Positions 23,490 to 36,426 of a stretch of 64,000 bases of DNA are shown here, one piece after another. Each line of letters opens with the position of its first letter. Position 1 is the stretch's first letter. Both the position numbers and the translations under genes were made by a program. Origin of the DNA: Rotaria socialis (Eukaryota > Rotifera > Eurotatoria > Philodinida > Philodinidae); NCBI GenBank assembly GCA_905331475.1, contig CAJNYU010000412.1:62001-126000 (forward strand). The letters run 5' to 3'. Below the pieces are notes generated by a model, which saw only the letters and a list, made by a program, of their open reading frames with translations, had not been told where the DNA came from and made no database searches.

Positions 23490-26400
23490 TTAAAAATGCC
23501 ATGTGATACTCAATGAAATAGGCTCTGTTTCTTCGGATTCAAATGGTTCTTTTGGTAGCCGATATCTTCCCAGTTTATTCAAATTTGAACTAATTTTTTG
23601 TAATTCTTGTCGTAGTAAACGAGATTCATATTCAGCCTGTTGGCGTAGCTTAAATAGAGAGAGAAATGAAATATTTTTCTTCGAATATTTTACGAGAACT
23701 AAAATATGCGTGAGTAATCAACGTTCTAGTCACTTAACAAAGTGTAGAACTGTAGACTGTATTTTTCGTGTTTCATGAAATTACATGAAGTTTACTGCTT
23801 GTTTTCTATCGTTATGATAAAGAAGCAAAACATTCTTATACGTATTTCGCTTACTTTAGTAGCATCATTCAAGCGAATTGTCGCGCGTTCACGTTGAATA
23901 TCTGATGTGTGTGTCTAGAAAAAAAAAAAGAAATGAAGAAATCAAATTTTACTTATACATAATTATCTACTAAAGCTATGTAATCTCGTTTTACCACAGA
24001 TAATATTGTATTTTTTTCAATAATATACTTCTTTTTCCATAAATCCTTTTCTTAAAAAAAACGCACAATTAAATGAAAAAAACCGAAATTATTTCTTTTA
24101 TTCAAACCTTCACGTCGTCGACGAGAAATTTCAGCATTCAATTGTTGTAATCGATGAACAAGAACTGTACGATCACTTTCTAATTGAGTACGTTTTGATT
24201 TTAATACTTTCAAACGAGTCGGAACATCTACAACGAAACTATAAACTAATGAATTCAACGTTTCCTTTTAGGATCAATTGATCTACCTTCATGTGTTTTA
24301 TTTTCTTCTGTATAAATTTCATTGGTTGGTTTTGGCCTTTCTGGTTCGAAACATTCATATTCAATAGTTGGTTTTCGTTCTTCTGGTTCGAAACGTTCAT
24401 ATTCAATAGTTGGTTTTCGTTCTTCTGGTTCGAAACGTTCATATTCAATAGTTCTTTTTTGTTCTTCTGGTTCGAAACATTCGTATTCAATAGTTGGTTT
24501 TGGTTCTTCTAGTTCGAAACGTTCATATTCAATAGTTGGCTTTGGTTCTTCTGGTTCGAAACATTCGTATTCAATAGGTGGTTTTGGTTCTTCTGGTTCG
24601 AAACATTCATATTCAATAGTTATTTTTTGTTCTTCTGGTTCGAAACGTTCATATTCAATAGTTGGTATAACTCTACAAAAAGAGATAGAATGATTAAACG
24701 CGAAATTCAATGATGAATATACACATTCCCTTTTTCCTCTAACGAAAATACTACAACAAAGAAGAAAATAAAATAACAACAAAACTGATTCATAAAATGT
24801 TATCCGTTAAGCATAAACTTTTGTGATTTTAAGAGAAATTGAACCGATGATGAGTGTCTATCAACGAAGTAAAATTTTACTATGAATTTATAAAAGAAAA
24901 TGTAAGTATTAGATAAGTGAAATAAACACTAATACAACCTCTATTCATGATGAAATAGATCATCTGTATGTCTGCATTAAATTAATAATAGATTTTGATT
25001 TCAAAATGATATAAGTAACTTACTCTTCTTGTTTTTTTGTATTATTACGTCGATGCATACAATAAGCTCGATATGCAGCTTGAATCCTAGCAGCTGCTTT
25101 TTCTTTTCTATCTCGGTCTTCTAATTCATGACGTTTTCGAGCTAACGCTTGCTGTTGTAAATAAAGACGTTTTTGTTCTTCACGTAGCTTTGTTAGATTT
25201 CTAGGATAGTCAATATTAGTTTTAAAGTTTGATTAATAAGAAAGTTTCTATAGTAAATTGAGTTCACTTAAATGTATTGAGTACCTCCTTTGGATTATGA
25301 GAAGAAAAAATTTTTCCTTGAAATATTTACTTTGAAAATGTAAAATTTATTGTTGGACTTTCTTGTTTATGATGATTATGATTTAACAATGGATAAGGTG
25401 TTGGCAGTTCATTCAACGAATTTGTCCAAAATTGGGAATTAGTAAATTGTTCACTCATCGATGAAGGATTTGGTTCATATTCTACTCTGGATGAATCATC
25501 ATTATGATGCACTCCAATTATATAAATCTAGGAGATTATTTCTACGTATTTGATTTAGAACAAAGAAATATAACATACTTCAGGTGCCAATGTCTACAAT
25601 AGATACGCATATATATATATAAATACAAATGAGCATGGGAACACAAAGCTATTGTAGTCTATTCTTTTTTCACATCTACTCTATTCTTGCTTACGACCAG
25701 TGTTTCCAATGGAAATCTAAATCAAAATGCAATGTACACTTTGTTTTTTAAGAGCAAAATGTACATTACACTTTACTTTTTTTAGCAAATTGTACAAAAG
25801 CCCAATTTTCACAATCTAGAAAACAAAATATAATTTTCGCCATTTTTTATCTCATGAAACAAGCATTTCGATCACTAGCGAACAAAAAAATACCATACTT
25901 AATTAATTTAAAACTATATGCGGCTTTTAAGGTTCAGAGATCAAAGAAATCAGAGTGTAAACTATTTTAGCAAAGTGTACATTGTACACTTTGTTTTTCT
26001 GGGCAAGTGTATAGTAGAGTGTAAATCAAAACTAGCAGATGCTCTGTACATTTTGCTTCTGCTGTGTACACTGGCCATTGGAAACACTGTTTACGACCTT
26101 CAATTCTTTTTGGGCTGAAACGTCTCAAATGAGTAAACGGAACAGCCTCTCTCTATTGAAATATTTAACAATCTACAAACCATTGGTGGTCGATAATGTT
26201 TCACTTGTAGTTCGTTTTCTTGATTATGTTTAACCTTAGTTAAACAGCGTCCAACACTTCGAAGATACATGAAGTCTTTTGGGAAACTAGCATCTTCACC
26301 ACAAACATGAGTAATATATTGACGAAGTTCATCAATTGTTGAGTTCTCAGGAACGCTTTCAGAAACAAATCAAAAATATACATATACGTGCAAATTTATT

Positions 26401-26637
26401 CCAATGACTTACTGAACAAAACCTGCTGATACAGCTTGTGTGATTACTTCATTTTCGGCTAGATTTTGACGTCCTTTCCAGACTTTTTTTGGTATTATAT
26501 AAACATGAAGGTCAACAAACTAAACAAGAGTTTATCAATTATTGTATTGATTTATCTACCTGTGATGAATCCGGTCGATCCACAGTAATCAGATTTTTAT
26601 GGAATATTGCTGGCTGGTTTTCATCGGGTGATTGCAT
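23490..26637 (-). CDS. SPATA1-like protein with IQ motif and 14-residue repeats
   Basis: Eleven minus-strand exons join to 515 residues: 26560-26637, 26413-26519, 26181-26355, 25579-25593, 25331-25527, 25024-25200, 24287-24672, 24108-24245, 23995-24050, 23856-23915 and 23490-23648. The N-terminal domain (VDLHVYIIPKKVWKGR, SAGFVH, then ELRQYI and SVGRCLTKVKHNQENEL) and the C-terminal coiled coil (VLKSKRTQLESDR, LWKKKYIIEKN) match my memory of spermatogenesis-associated protein 1, whose function is poorly known. An IQ calmodulin-binding motif (IQAAYRAYCMHRR) lies at about residue 230. It is followed by eight copies of a 14-residue acidic repeat (PTIEYERFEPEE-K type) at about 253-364. Exon 4 is only 15 nt (TLAPE). 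Intron 3 holds a hAT-type MITE. The start is the ATG of a short first exon in phase with the domain. Confidence 0.8.
24325..24671 (-). repeat. 42-bp tandem repeat in coding exon, 8 copies
   Basis: Eight units of 42 bp encode IEYE(R/C)FEPEE(P/Q/R)K-type segments in the SPATA1-like gene. The unit length is a multiple of three and no unit carries a stop in several other frames. That produces long but meaningless open frames on both strands. Units differ by a few substitutions, such as R/C and P/Q/R exchanges, so the array is not freshly amplified. Confidence 0.92.
25690..26097. mobile_element. hAT-type MITE in an intron of the SPATA1-like gene
   Basis: The element spans 25698-26089 (392 bp). 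It has 15-bp perfect terminal inverted repeats, cagtgtttccaatgg at the left and its reverse complement at the right. Flanking 8-bp duplications are cttacgac (25690-25697) and tttacgac (26090-26097), 7 of 8 identical. The CAGTG end and 8-bp target site are typical of hAT transposons. The interior has no transposase but repeats a tgtacactttg motif on both sides. The element lies wholly inside intron 3 and leaves the splice sites intact. Confidence 0.88.
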
Positions 26638-29120
26638 GTTTAAACTAAATACATACAAGAAGCATGTGCGAATCGATTTTTTTTCTTTCTTTGAGCTTCA
26701 CCGTTTTATTCAATGAAATAAAACAAGAAAAAATCCTTATTTTAAAAGGCTTGATTAAAAGATTGCATTTATTTTACGAATGCTTGATTGTTTTGCTTTT
26801 TGCTGTTACGTCGACAGACGAGAAAAATAAATATGTTATTTCATTTTTTAAATTTATCTTCTTTTAAAATAACAATTTATAATATTATATTTTTTGCATC
26901 AAATATTTAATCTATATAGAATATCTGTAATAATGTTCCTGGATTGTGATTTTTCATTGTAACAACAGAACTAACTCTATTCATTGATTAAAGTGAAATC
27001 ACGTACACATGCGATAATGATATAGAACGAGAATATGAGCTTTAATTCTAATGGACGCTATGTTAACTGCTCCCATTGTAGTCATGATAATTGTTTTTAT
27101 ATCTATTTCATGATTAGAGTTACATTTGACTTTCATACAAAAAATAAAAATTAATTCATTTTTTTCCAGAGTGAGATTTTACATTGGCACTGTATGTATA
27201 TTCAGCTGCTAGTTTTGTATCAAATGAAGTGATTAGGATACAATAAATTTTGAGGATTTTGATGAAATTTCATAGGTATAAGAATAATTCATTTTATTGT
27301 GAGATATAAATTGTTTTCATGATAATTTCACTATTGAAAAGTTCACGGAATGAGAAAAGAACACAACATCACGTCATTTTTTGTGATAATTGCATAGGAC
27401 GCATAATAATATTATACCCTAGCAAATATGAAGTTGCCATAGTCACTAATATAAGTAATAAACTTGATGCATGATTAAAGTTCGTAGGAAAACAACACTT
27501 TTATTCCTAATGATCAATAGGAAGTTTTTGGATTTTTTCAATTGTATTCCAGAAATTTATTAATCATTGATATAGAGAAATGTCAATATAGCTCTATTTG
27601 ACTGTAATATTGATACGGAAATTGTAGAAAATTTATGATTGCTTGTTATCACTTCATAAGCTAGACTGGATATTGTAGAAAATGCTCGATGTTTAATAAA
27701 AAAATTATACAACAAATGAGTTGTGTAGGATATATTTCCGTTCGATTGAAAGAATTCATTGGAGAACTCCTTTGTAACATCATGAATTCCGAGAGAATTT
27801 CATCTACTATCAGGCTTTATTTTAATATTCATCTATATCAAGCTTTTTAGTACATAGACACAGCACGCTTCGCGTTAAAATGAACAGAAATATCCTGTCT
27901 ATTTCATGATGACTCATCGAAATGCTTTGGTGACATTTTGTGATGTTATTGATTTTTCTTAGTTCATAATCGTTATTGATCCAGTCTTTCATAGAATGAT
28001 CTTGTCTAGAATATTGCAGAACGTCTCTATGAGATATGCAGTCAAATACTCGTTTCCATTGCCTCAATGCCAGATTGAGAATGCATGTACTGTTGGCTGA
28101 CACCAACAGCTCCACCAATTTGTCCTTATACTTTAATGGCTTAGTTTTATCTCTATATTTCAGATAGACTTTTTATTATGTAGACCAATTCTCATAGATG
28201 AGTTCAAAAGCGATTTTCGTTCTACGATAAATTAACTGTAGTGTGTAAGAGACGCGACTAAGAGATTACAATAGATATGTTTATTTAGCATTAGACATTT
28301 TATTCTCTCGAGAAACAAAAGAATGAAAATACATGTGGTATTACATTTCAACGCTATATCAAAAGAATAATTAATCAGAAACTATTGCCACATTTATTGC
28401 GTTTATTATTTTTCTATTATTGTTAATTACATCTTTCTCGTCTAAAAACGACCTTGTAGCATATGTATTATTCATAAATTTCCAGTCATTTCCACATTCT
28501 GTATTCGCTCGTATGAATAAATCACATTGTGAAGAAATTTTTCTTTGAAATAAAATACATGATTATTTCTTTATTCAAAATGAAGATTGCGCCTCATACT
28601 GAAAGAATGCTTGTCACGCAGCTTCTACGTACTAAAATTAGTAACATAAGTCTAAATGCAAACAATTCATTATACATGTTTATGTGTTTTGTTTTGATAA
28701 CTCGATCAACAGTTTGTTACGTATTTATTTTTTATTTAGTTCAGCAATATAAGTGCTAACATACAAAGAATAAAATCATATCGTGGACAATATTATACAA
28801 CAACCAAAGCTGATTCCTATCAATAGAACCTTCTTTTTTTCCCTTCTTCTGTCATCATTATTTGTACATATTCCTCGGATGCTCTGTATCTATATACGTG
28901 ACTTAGTACACCGTCAGCTAGCGCATGATTATATTCTGTATGCATTTTTTTTCTTTCTTAACTTAAGTATTACTGTTATTTTCTTTTGTAAACATATACA
29001 TACTTGTATATATCTATTCCTTTTTTTGTTATTATAGATATCCGACTTCTGATATTGTCAGTTTTTCTTTCTAGAAACATTTAATAGTACATTAATAGTA
29101 GTTTCGTTCTACTAAACTTA
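26638..29120. other. intergenic between divergent genes
   Basis: About 2.5 kb between the start of the SPATA1-like gene (-) and the start of the Costars gene (+), so both promoters should lie here. The open frame at 27822-28118 (-, 98 codons) has no motif I recognise. A pyrimidine tract ending in AG at 29074, 46 bases before the Costars ATG, could be a splice acceptor. Confidence 0.4.
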
Positions 29121-29659
29121 ATGATGGATACAAGTGACAAAAGTATAGAATATGATAAAACTTTTGTTAAGCGTCCAAAGGAAAAAAAGAACCATTTGGC
29201 TAGTCGAGTTAATAAATTTCAAGAAATAGTCAATCAAAGTGGTGCACCACCATCGGCTAATCAAGCGGAGTTCGTTAATTTAATATGTGAGGCATAAAAC
29301 GAATTGATTTTATTATATTTTTAGTTTAGCTCACCGAGGACATGAAGTTCAAGAGTATATTTTAGAAGAAATGAAACAATTATGTCAGGTAATTCAAACT
29401 AATGGGCAACGACAAGAAGATGGAACAACAATGATTTCATTTGGCCATTTATTTGAAGTATTCGAAATTTTTTTGTTAAAATACAACGTATTAGAAACAA
29501 AATTCTCTTCCTTTGCTTTAGATATTTTCAAACATCTCAGATAAATTAGTTGGCATTCTATTGAAAGCCCGTAAACATGGTTACCTAAAATTTGAAGGTG
29601 AAATTTTATTGCAAAATAGAGATGAAAATGTTATTATTCAACTTATTCGTTTACCTTAA
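29121..29659 (+). CDS. Costars-domain protein (ABRA C-terminal-like)
   Basis: Three exons (29121-29286, 29330-29457, 29522-29659) join to 143 residues. The last about 85 residues match the Costars domain of actin-binding Rho-activating protein and of stand-alone Costars proteins. Visible blocks are RGHEVQEYILEEMKQLC, DGTTMISFGHLFEIFSNISDKLVGILLKARKHGYLKFEGEILLQ (seen in parts) and ending DENVIIQLIRLP. The basic N-terminal stretch (VKRPKEKKNHLASRVNKFQ) resembles the part just before the domain in ABRA. In other animals these proteins act in the cytoplasm on actin and serum-response signalling. The exon 1 donor is ATAT|gtgagg and the exon 2 acceptor is tttag|CTCACC, chosen to keep phase. An AATAAA lies near 29798. 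Confidence 0.87.
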
Positions 29660-31725
29660 AATGATTTATTTACTTTCTTTCTATACTCTAATATTGTATT
29701 AATTATTGGATTTCATTTTTATTAAGCTAATAGGACGGATGAAGTTCACATAAACGTGAAGTATTTATTTTATTTATTATTTCCAATGAAAAACTCAATA
29801 AATATCCGCTAGTTTTAATCATGGAATTTATTATCTATTGATATTATCATCTTGAATTTTTGCCCCAATAGAAGATATTAATCTATTCAATACTAGTCTC
29901 TCATGTAGCGACATGAGCAGTTACTACTAAGTAAAATCATATTTGATCGATCGTCACTTTGATATCATGGTGAAGTTGACCTTCAAAATACTCAATGAAT
30001 TGGACAAAAACCACGTGTGACACTAAAATATGCATAAAAGATTACAGGTTTCTGTTTGATTTGTACTAGATACGAGTTTTAGACTTTTGTCGAAAATATA
30101 TTTGCTTCAACGCTTCATTAACACTAAAAGTAATGTTACTGACACAATAATATAACAGAGAAAATTTTCTACTGAAATAAATTGATAGCTCACATACTAT
30201 CCTACTCATTTTATTCGAGGTTTTCCAATTGAATAAGAATCTTCATAGGTCAATGTTATAGCCATATTCCATCGAGAAGTTGAGAACGAAAGGTATCGGG
30301 TTTTTTTCAGAAATACTTCACTAACCGGAAAAGACCATGAATATAGTTAGAAGAAATTTCTCTTGTGGTAGAATATTGTGAAACTTTCTTCAAAATTTAT
30401 ATGTCTTTAAATATGTTTGAGAGTGATCTATATATGTAGTGCACTTTTTGATTGCTACACAGATACATTGTTGCATAGTAGACTTCAAAGATGACCGACA
30501 ACGATGTATTGATTTTGCTTCAGTTGTTATATGATCAACATAAAAAAAAGATGAACTGATCAAGCTATTGCTTCGTCGAACAATCATTATCGATCTGTCT
30601 GAGTGTACTCTGTTGCATAATAATGTGTTGTATTATGTTGCCGATATAATCCATTTGGACAGCAGGTTTATGAATCCATTAATATAATGGTTCAAAGAGT
30701 AATGATGGAATAGCAACGCGACACAATAAGGCTGTAGCTCAAGTCAAGAAAGTTCGTTCGAAATGTATCATTATAGAGAAGCGATTTTCTTCATGCTAAG
30801 AGCTTATTCGTGGAAAGCAATTATAAATTATTAGATGTTTTTTACTTTACATATTTAGCATTAGTATGATATTGAATAGTGCCTGCCTGTTCCATCTTTC
30901 AGACGCATAAAGGCTATGTTGAGAAAGTTATTTTTTCTTTCATGATCGCCATCCTTTAACAATATCATAGGAATGAAAAATGTTGCCTCCTATTTTAGAT
31001 CGATTAGGACAAGTTGACTCATACTGATTACATAAAAACTGCCTAATCTAGTTCTTAATCAATCAAAAGTTATTCATAATTAAGTACATTGTGTGCTCAT
31101 CAATTAGATTATAGATTCGAAAATAGGTGAAATACGTTCTAAACGATTGGGTAACAGTCAAAACGAAGTACGTATGTTGCCCGTCGATATAATTTTTCGT
31201 AGGCTAAGACTTCCATTAATTGTAAAATAGCGAATAAGCAGCTCATGTCAATGCAATACTAGGATCTTCTATTACAAGAAGTGACTTTATTTTTCATGTA
31301 TTCAATAGATAAATAATGCAAACATTGACATGCCTCTTGTGTATCTTTACATATTTATTATTGAAAACTACTTGATTGAATGTTTGCTCGTATCGCACTG
31401 TAGTATAAGGAAGAAAACAATGGTTGTATATTCGACGATACTTAATCAACGTGCGCTTTGCCAATCAAAGCATTCTGAGTCTTACTGATAATTTCTATAA
31501 TTTGAATTATTTTATACATCAAAGAAACATTAAATATAGAGAATCACTATTCGTATGACTATATTTAGAGAGAAACTTATTTATTCTAATATCATCACTG
31601 ATGTCTTTAATCCATTTTTCATCGATAAATTAAGGTTTTTAATTTAAATCTTTATATATATATTGTAAATATGTAGTTACGTGTCTTAAAAATCTTCTGG
31701 AAAGAAACTACTACAGTTTAAGTCT
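29660..31725. other. intergenic, no supported gene
   Basis: About 2 kb of AT-rich sequence between the Costars gene and the 3' end of a GPCR pseudogene. Short frames such as 30390-30587 (-) have no motif support. I see nothing else. Confidence 0.4.
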
Positions 31726-32769
31726 TCATTTCTGCATTGTGTTGATTGATGAGTTCGTCGATTGAGGTAATACTCGATTATTATTTAAGATTTGTTGTCG
31801 AAGTCGATTGAAATGAATGTTACAAAATACATGAATAAACTGTTGACGAAATCGTTTTGATACACACATGTATATATAGAATGGGCTCTAAAATATAATA
31901 ATTAAAACAAAAATATAATTATATAATATGAAATATCTTGTCTACTTACTGCAAAATAAAAATTATGTATATCAATAGCAAGAATTGGGAAAAAATTAGT
32001 TAGCTCATTAGATTGGTAGTTAACGACTATAAGAGTAACAATTACAAATGGTGTTAAAACGAAGACATTGTGGATAACTTGAATGAGTACCATTTGTGTT
32101 AATTGTTTATCTAATTCACGTCGAACCAATGGAACTGTTCGATAACTTAAATTTCGTACATTATAATAAACTAACAAACCGAATAGAACAATAACTATAA
32201 GAGGTAAAGTACCCATGAAGATACAAATATAACCCAATGTGACATATTGTTGAAAGATTATATTTGTTTCTGCACAAATAGTTTGATTGATATTGAGCGG
32301 TGACGGAATTAACTCGTAATAGATAATAACTGGAATTCCATGAAGAATTCAGAATAAAATAGTTCCAGTTACAATAGATCGAGCTAATTTCAGTATGATT
32401 CCATCGATGCCAAAATGGATTAAAAGATTTTGCTGAAAATTGATCAACCGTTGCAAAACACATACATGTAAACGATGTTAATAACCATAGTTCAATCGAA
32501 AAGAATCTTATTTTACAATAGAACAATGAACTTCCTGTCAAATCGATTCCGAAACCAACTAAGTAAACTATTAGTGAAATGAGCTATATTAGCAAATGAC
32601 ATTGCTGTTAAATAAAATCAACATGAATTTTGTCGGAAAGTTTGAAGATTTAAAAATACAATTATATTAGAGTTCCACCAAAGAAGCCAAGTACAAAAAT
32701 AAATAAACCCAAATAAATAGTCACTTGTTGTGCAAGAATTGCAAATTATGGAATTGAAGATGTCGACAT
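31726..32769 (-). pseudogene. rhodopsin-like GPCR pseudogene 1
   Basis: A seven-transmembrane receptor can be followed from its ATG (MSTSSIP, 32769) to its TGA (31726-31728). TM1 reads YLGLFIFVLGFFGGTL and the TM3 region reads SFTCMCFATVDQF. TM4-ECL2 reads RSIVTGTILF then ILHGIPVIIYYEL, TM5 reads YICIFMGTLPLIVIVLFGLLVYYNV, and TM6 reads LIQVIHNVFVLTPFVIVTLIVV. TM7 is split by an intron (NFYFA|SPFYIYMCVSKRFRQQF). The reading is broken by a TAA at codon 8, frameshifts after TM1, before TM3 and after CFATVDQF, a TGA after QNSC, and a TGA at 32349-32351 where tryptophan is expected in TM4. TM5 to the C-terminus is still open, so decay is moderate. It belongs to a FMRFamide-receptor-like family from its overall look; the ligand is unknown. 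Confidence 0.82.
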
Positions 32770-35700
32770 AATTTTCAATTGGAAATTATTGATGATCTAT
32801 TGAAAGGACACTACAGCCTATTCAAAATGTTGAGTTTCACGACTAACCCGCGGAGAAAAGTTTTTTCTTCTTCTATTAGAGAAGACATTCAACATGCTTA
32901 TTATAAAGCTATTAATATTATACAAATGTACCCAAGAGAAAAGCAGTTCATGTCATGCTTCTGAATGAAGCAGGTTTTAATACTTCATTTAAAAATAAAT
33001 CACAAACAGAGCTTCAAGTAATGAAGTAGGTTCAAAAAACGTTGTAATCTAGAGCAATGAATGTTCAAGATTTCACACTAGATATCTGCTAGTCAGACAT
33101 TAAAGAAATAAGTCATTATTCATTTCGAAACACACCCAACAAATTGCGCTGAACAATTCTTCATATATTCTCGGGGATAGCGATCATTTATATTCGACTG
33201 TAGATGAAGTGAAAATATAAAATTGAATTTGTAAATACAAAATTGAATGAAACATATTGACAAAGGAGTATGTTAAAAGTAGAGAATTAATAACTATTGT
33301 ATTGAAGTCAACCGAGAATTCAAAGCCAAATTGAAAAATATGAAGATCAATGCATATATTCGTATAAGAAAATATGCTAAAGAAAGTGTGATGGAAAAAA
33401 CAACAACAGGGAATATTATCGAAATCTGCCATTCTAACCTACTTTTCTAGCTGATAATTAAATCTTGGGAAAATAATAAATAGGATTAACTTCAAAATCT
33501 TCTGAAATATCCCAAAATTCCTGTAAAGTAGCTCGTTCTTATGACATTTTAGACATTAAAAAAAGTTCACCAGTCTACATAAGTCGTTCTTCTATCATAT
33601 ATGAATAAAACTAGCCGATTTGAGCTTTGAATAGATGTTTCGAAAATTCTGTCTATGAAAAAATGTTCTCGTTTAGTGCATTTATTTTTCCACTTAAACC
33701 ATAATACAGATGGGAAAATAATTAAATGTAGGCTATTTTGTAAGAAAAAATAACTTTTTAAATCTGCATCAATATTTTTTTGATTTATCTGAAATTGCTT
33801 CCAGAGAAAAAGCTATTAATACCATATCCCATTCATAAGATTTTGACTTGTTTGCATGAGCTATATTTATTGTCAAGACAAAAATCATGATCTAATGTCA
33901 TTGAAACTCTTATTATGCAGCAAAATTTCATGTTCTATTACAATTGATTTTTACTAAATGTCATCTAGAAGTTATTGCTTTTTAGATTTCCAGATATTCA
34001 AATAGGCATTTATGGCGAATAAATCTAAAAATGATTAGAAACTCTAGCCAAACATTTTATCACTCTGTTAACTAAAAGAGCTAATTTTGTTTTAATTAAT
34101 ATATTAAATATGAAATTCAACGAAATCATTACTCTATTAGATGTGTTCATTTGTTCTAAGTAAATTGTGTGAATTGAAATCAACACTGGAAAATTCACAG
34201 CAGAATTTGATTAAAATTTTGTTTTCTGAGTTTTTACTCTAATCTTATATAGGGATGTGCGATATGCATTTACTGAACACCGATCGACATCGACAGTGAT
34301 CTTCAGTGCCACTGATCACGGAAATATTGATCACACTGACACTGAGGTCTCTGGAACACTGATGACCACTGTATCACCTATCACTGATACGCTGATACCA
34401 TCGACGTCACTGGTACTTCAGGGACACTGACTTCACTGACAACTCGTAATTAATTCTTACATGCAAGACCTATACTCTGATTAAAAAAGAATGATTATAA
34501 ACTATATGTATGTATTTTTCAAGAAACTTAATGAGTAGAGTTTTAAAAACGCGAAGAAAATGAATACTTTTTCGCCGAAGAGCTAGATAAATATTTTATA
34601 AGTGAAAATATTCGAGAACAAAAAAACACGTAAATAAATGAATATTACAGAAAGATAACTTTTGCGAAAATAAAAGTAAATACGTCTTTCAAATGTCAAG
34701 ATAAATAAAACAAAGAACTAGGATGTGGGTGTCCAGAACATCAACACCCACACTCATAGTATGCACCCATTCTCCCGAAGAGTTTTTTTTATCTCTCCCT
34801 CCATTCTTCGTTCCCAAGAGAGATTGTTTTTCTTAATCAAAAACTGTAATAGAAGCAGTCTGCATAATTGATAGTTCGTGTATGAGCGTGTCTTAAATTC
34901 GGCATAGAAAAAATAAAAGTACAATTACCCAAGAAAAAGTACCTGCTGCATAAAATAAGCTGTCTGCATGATTTTCAGTAGTTTTAATTTTACAGACACT
35001 TAGCGTTGTTCAATCTATTTTGAGAAACATCTATTTATCATCCTTTACTTCAATCCTCTTGAAATAATATAAGAAAGTCATTGATGTACTACGAAGAGAT
35101 ACAATAAATGTAATATTGGTGAACTTATAATACCATCTGTCGCAGTCTGCAATATTTTATGGAGGTGCTATTAAGATGCCGTGTTCGACTAATAGAAGAG
35201 AACAAGGAATTCCGATTTGTACACAATAAATTTTAATACTCATTTTACATCATGTTTCTTAAATTCGGTTCTGAATTTAATATTTGCTTTCGCTAGCATC
35301 TCTTACTTTTCAATTAGATAATACGTGTTCACAATCTTTGTTTCCAATAAGATGTTTTCGAAACTAAATAGCTTTGAAAAAATAGCAGGTATGTCTGCGC
35401 GTATATAATTTCAGTAACATATGTACATATATGCATCTATTGAAAGATATTAATTAATTACTATTTGTTTTAATTTTCAGTGATATTTCATCTTTGAATA
35501 CTTATTGTTGCTGAATAATTTTTGTATCCAAAACTATAGTAGGTAAAAATAAAAACCTCTTATTTTCAATTATTCTTTCATATCAAATATATTTGAAATG
35601 ATCAATCTCACAGAAAGAAGTGTTTGGTTTTTCTTCCTCTTTGACGGCAATGCTGCCATCATAGCTATTTAAAAAATATAATCTACGACATTCGACTTGT

Positions 35701-36426
35701 TTTTATTCATAAAATCCTGCCGTCTCTCTAACATCATATTTTCATTTATATAGACATGTTCACTCCTGCTTGTTACTATTTACAGAGAAAAAATAATCGA
35801 TACAAAGTAATCAAAAAAAAATGTAAACATTTATAATATGACTTTTCAAGTATTTCATCTCTACTATGCAAACACGAAATGGTTAATTATACAGACAATC
35901 ATTCTTCGTCAATTATCCTATTCGTAAAATTTTGGTAACATGACTGTTTCAATTCACACCAGCAAGCTACTGGGAGATCTTCTCGTTTGTGATAAACAGT
36001 GAGAACATTCATCTATCAAATGTAATTTTATCAAGCTTAATAGAAACTAAAATTCCATGGGATTTTCGACATACATGATCGATATTTGATTCGTTGATAA
36101 AACCATATGTCTATTTTAATACTAGTGCCTATGCTAGTAGAAAATTTTAGTATTTAAAATATTTAAATAGAAAGATTCCGTTGTTGTGCTTTAATTTATG
36201 CACATAGGAATTATATGAATGAAGAACTAAAACTACACGTTTGTTTTCATTTAATTGACGTCGGGTGAGAATCCAGACGAAGAGTTGTTGTGACGAGTTT
36301 AGGGTAATTACTTACTTTTGGCCTCAATGTATTTATTAGTAATACATAGTTACTAATTATTATAAAAAAAATTGTAGTCAAACGTATAGATTTCATTAGA
36401 CTACGACCTTATACATATGAACAAAA
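32770..36426. other. intergenic with CACTGA-rich patch
   Basis: About 3.6 kb without a supported gene. Notable is 34250-34445, where cactga/cactgat and its variants recur in a GC-richer patch. The short frames elsewhere (32779-32964, 33184-33432) show no motif. Confidence 0.4.
34250..34445. repeat. degenerate CACTGA/CACTGAT-rich repeat
   Basis: Roughly 200 bases in which cactga, cactgat and gatcac recur irregularly at 6-15-base spacing, clearly unlike the AT-rich surroundings. The left edge begins agggatgtgcgatatg, a sequence reminiscent of hAT element ends, but I find no matching right end. It may be a broken element or an old minisatellite. Confidence 0.55.

Noticed and set aside
24239..24693. 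Long open frames on both strands through the 42-bp repeat
   Set aside because: They come from a repeat unit whose length is divisible by three and lacks stops; only the SPATA1-like frame has splice support and domain context.
27822..28118. 98-codon minus-strand frame
   Set aside because: No motif, no flanking exons and no compositional difference from the surroundings; it cannot be supported as a gene.
28783..29037. 84-codon hydrophobic frame before the Costars gene
   Set aside because: It is T-rich low complexity and overlaps the expected promoter and 5' region.
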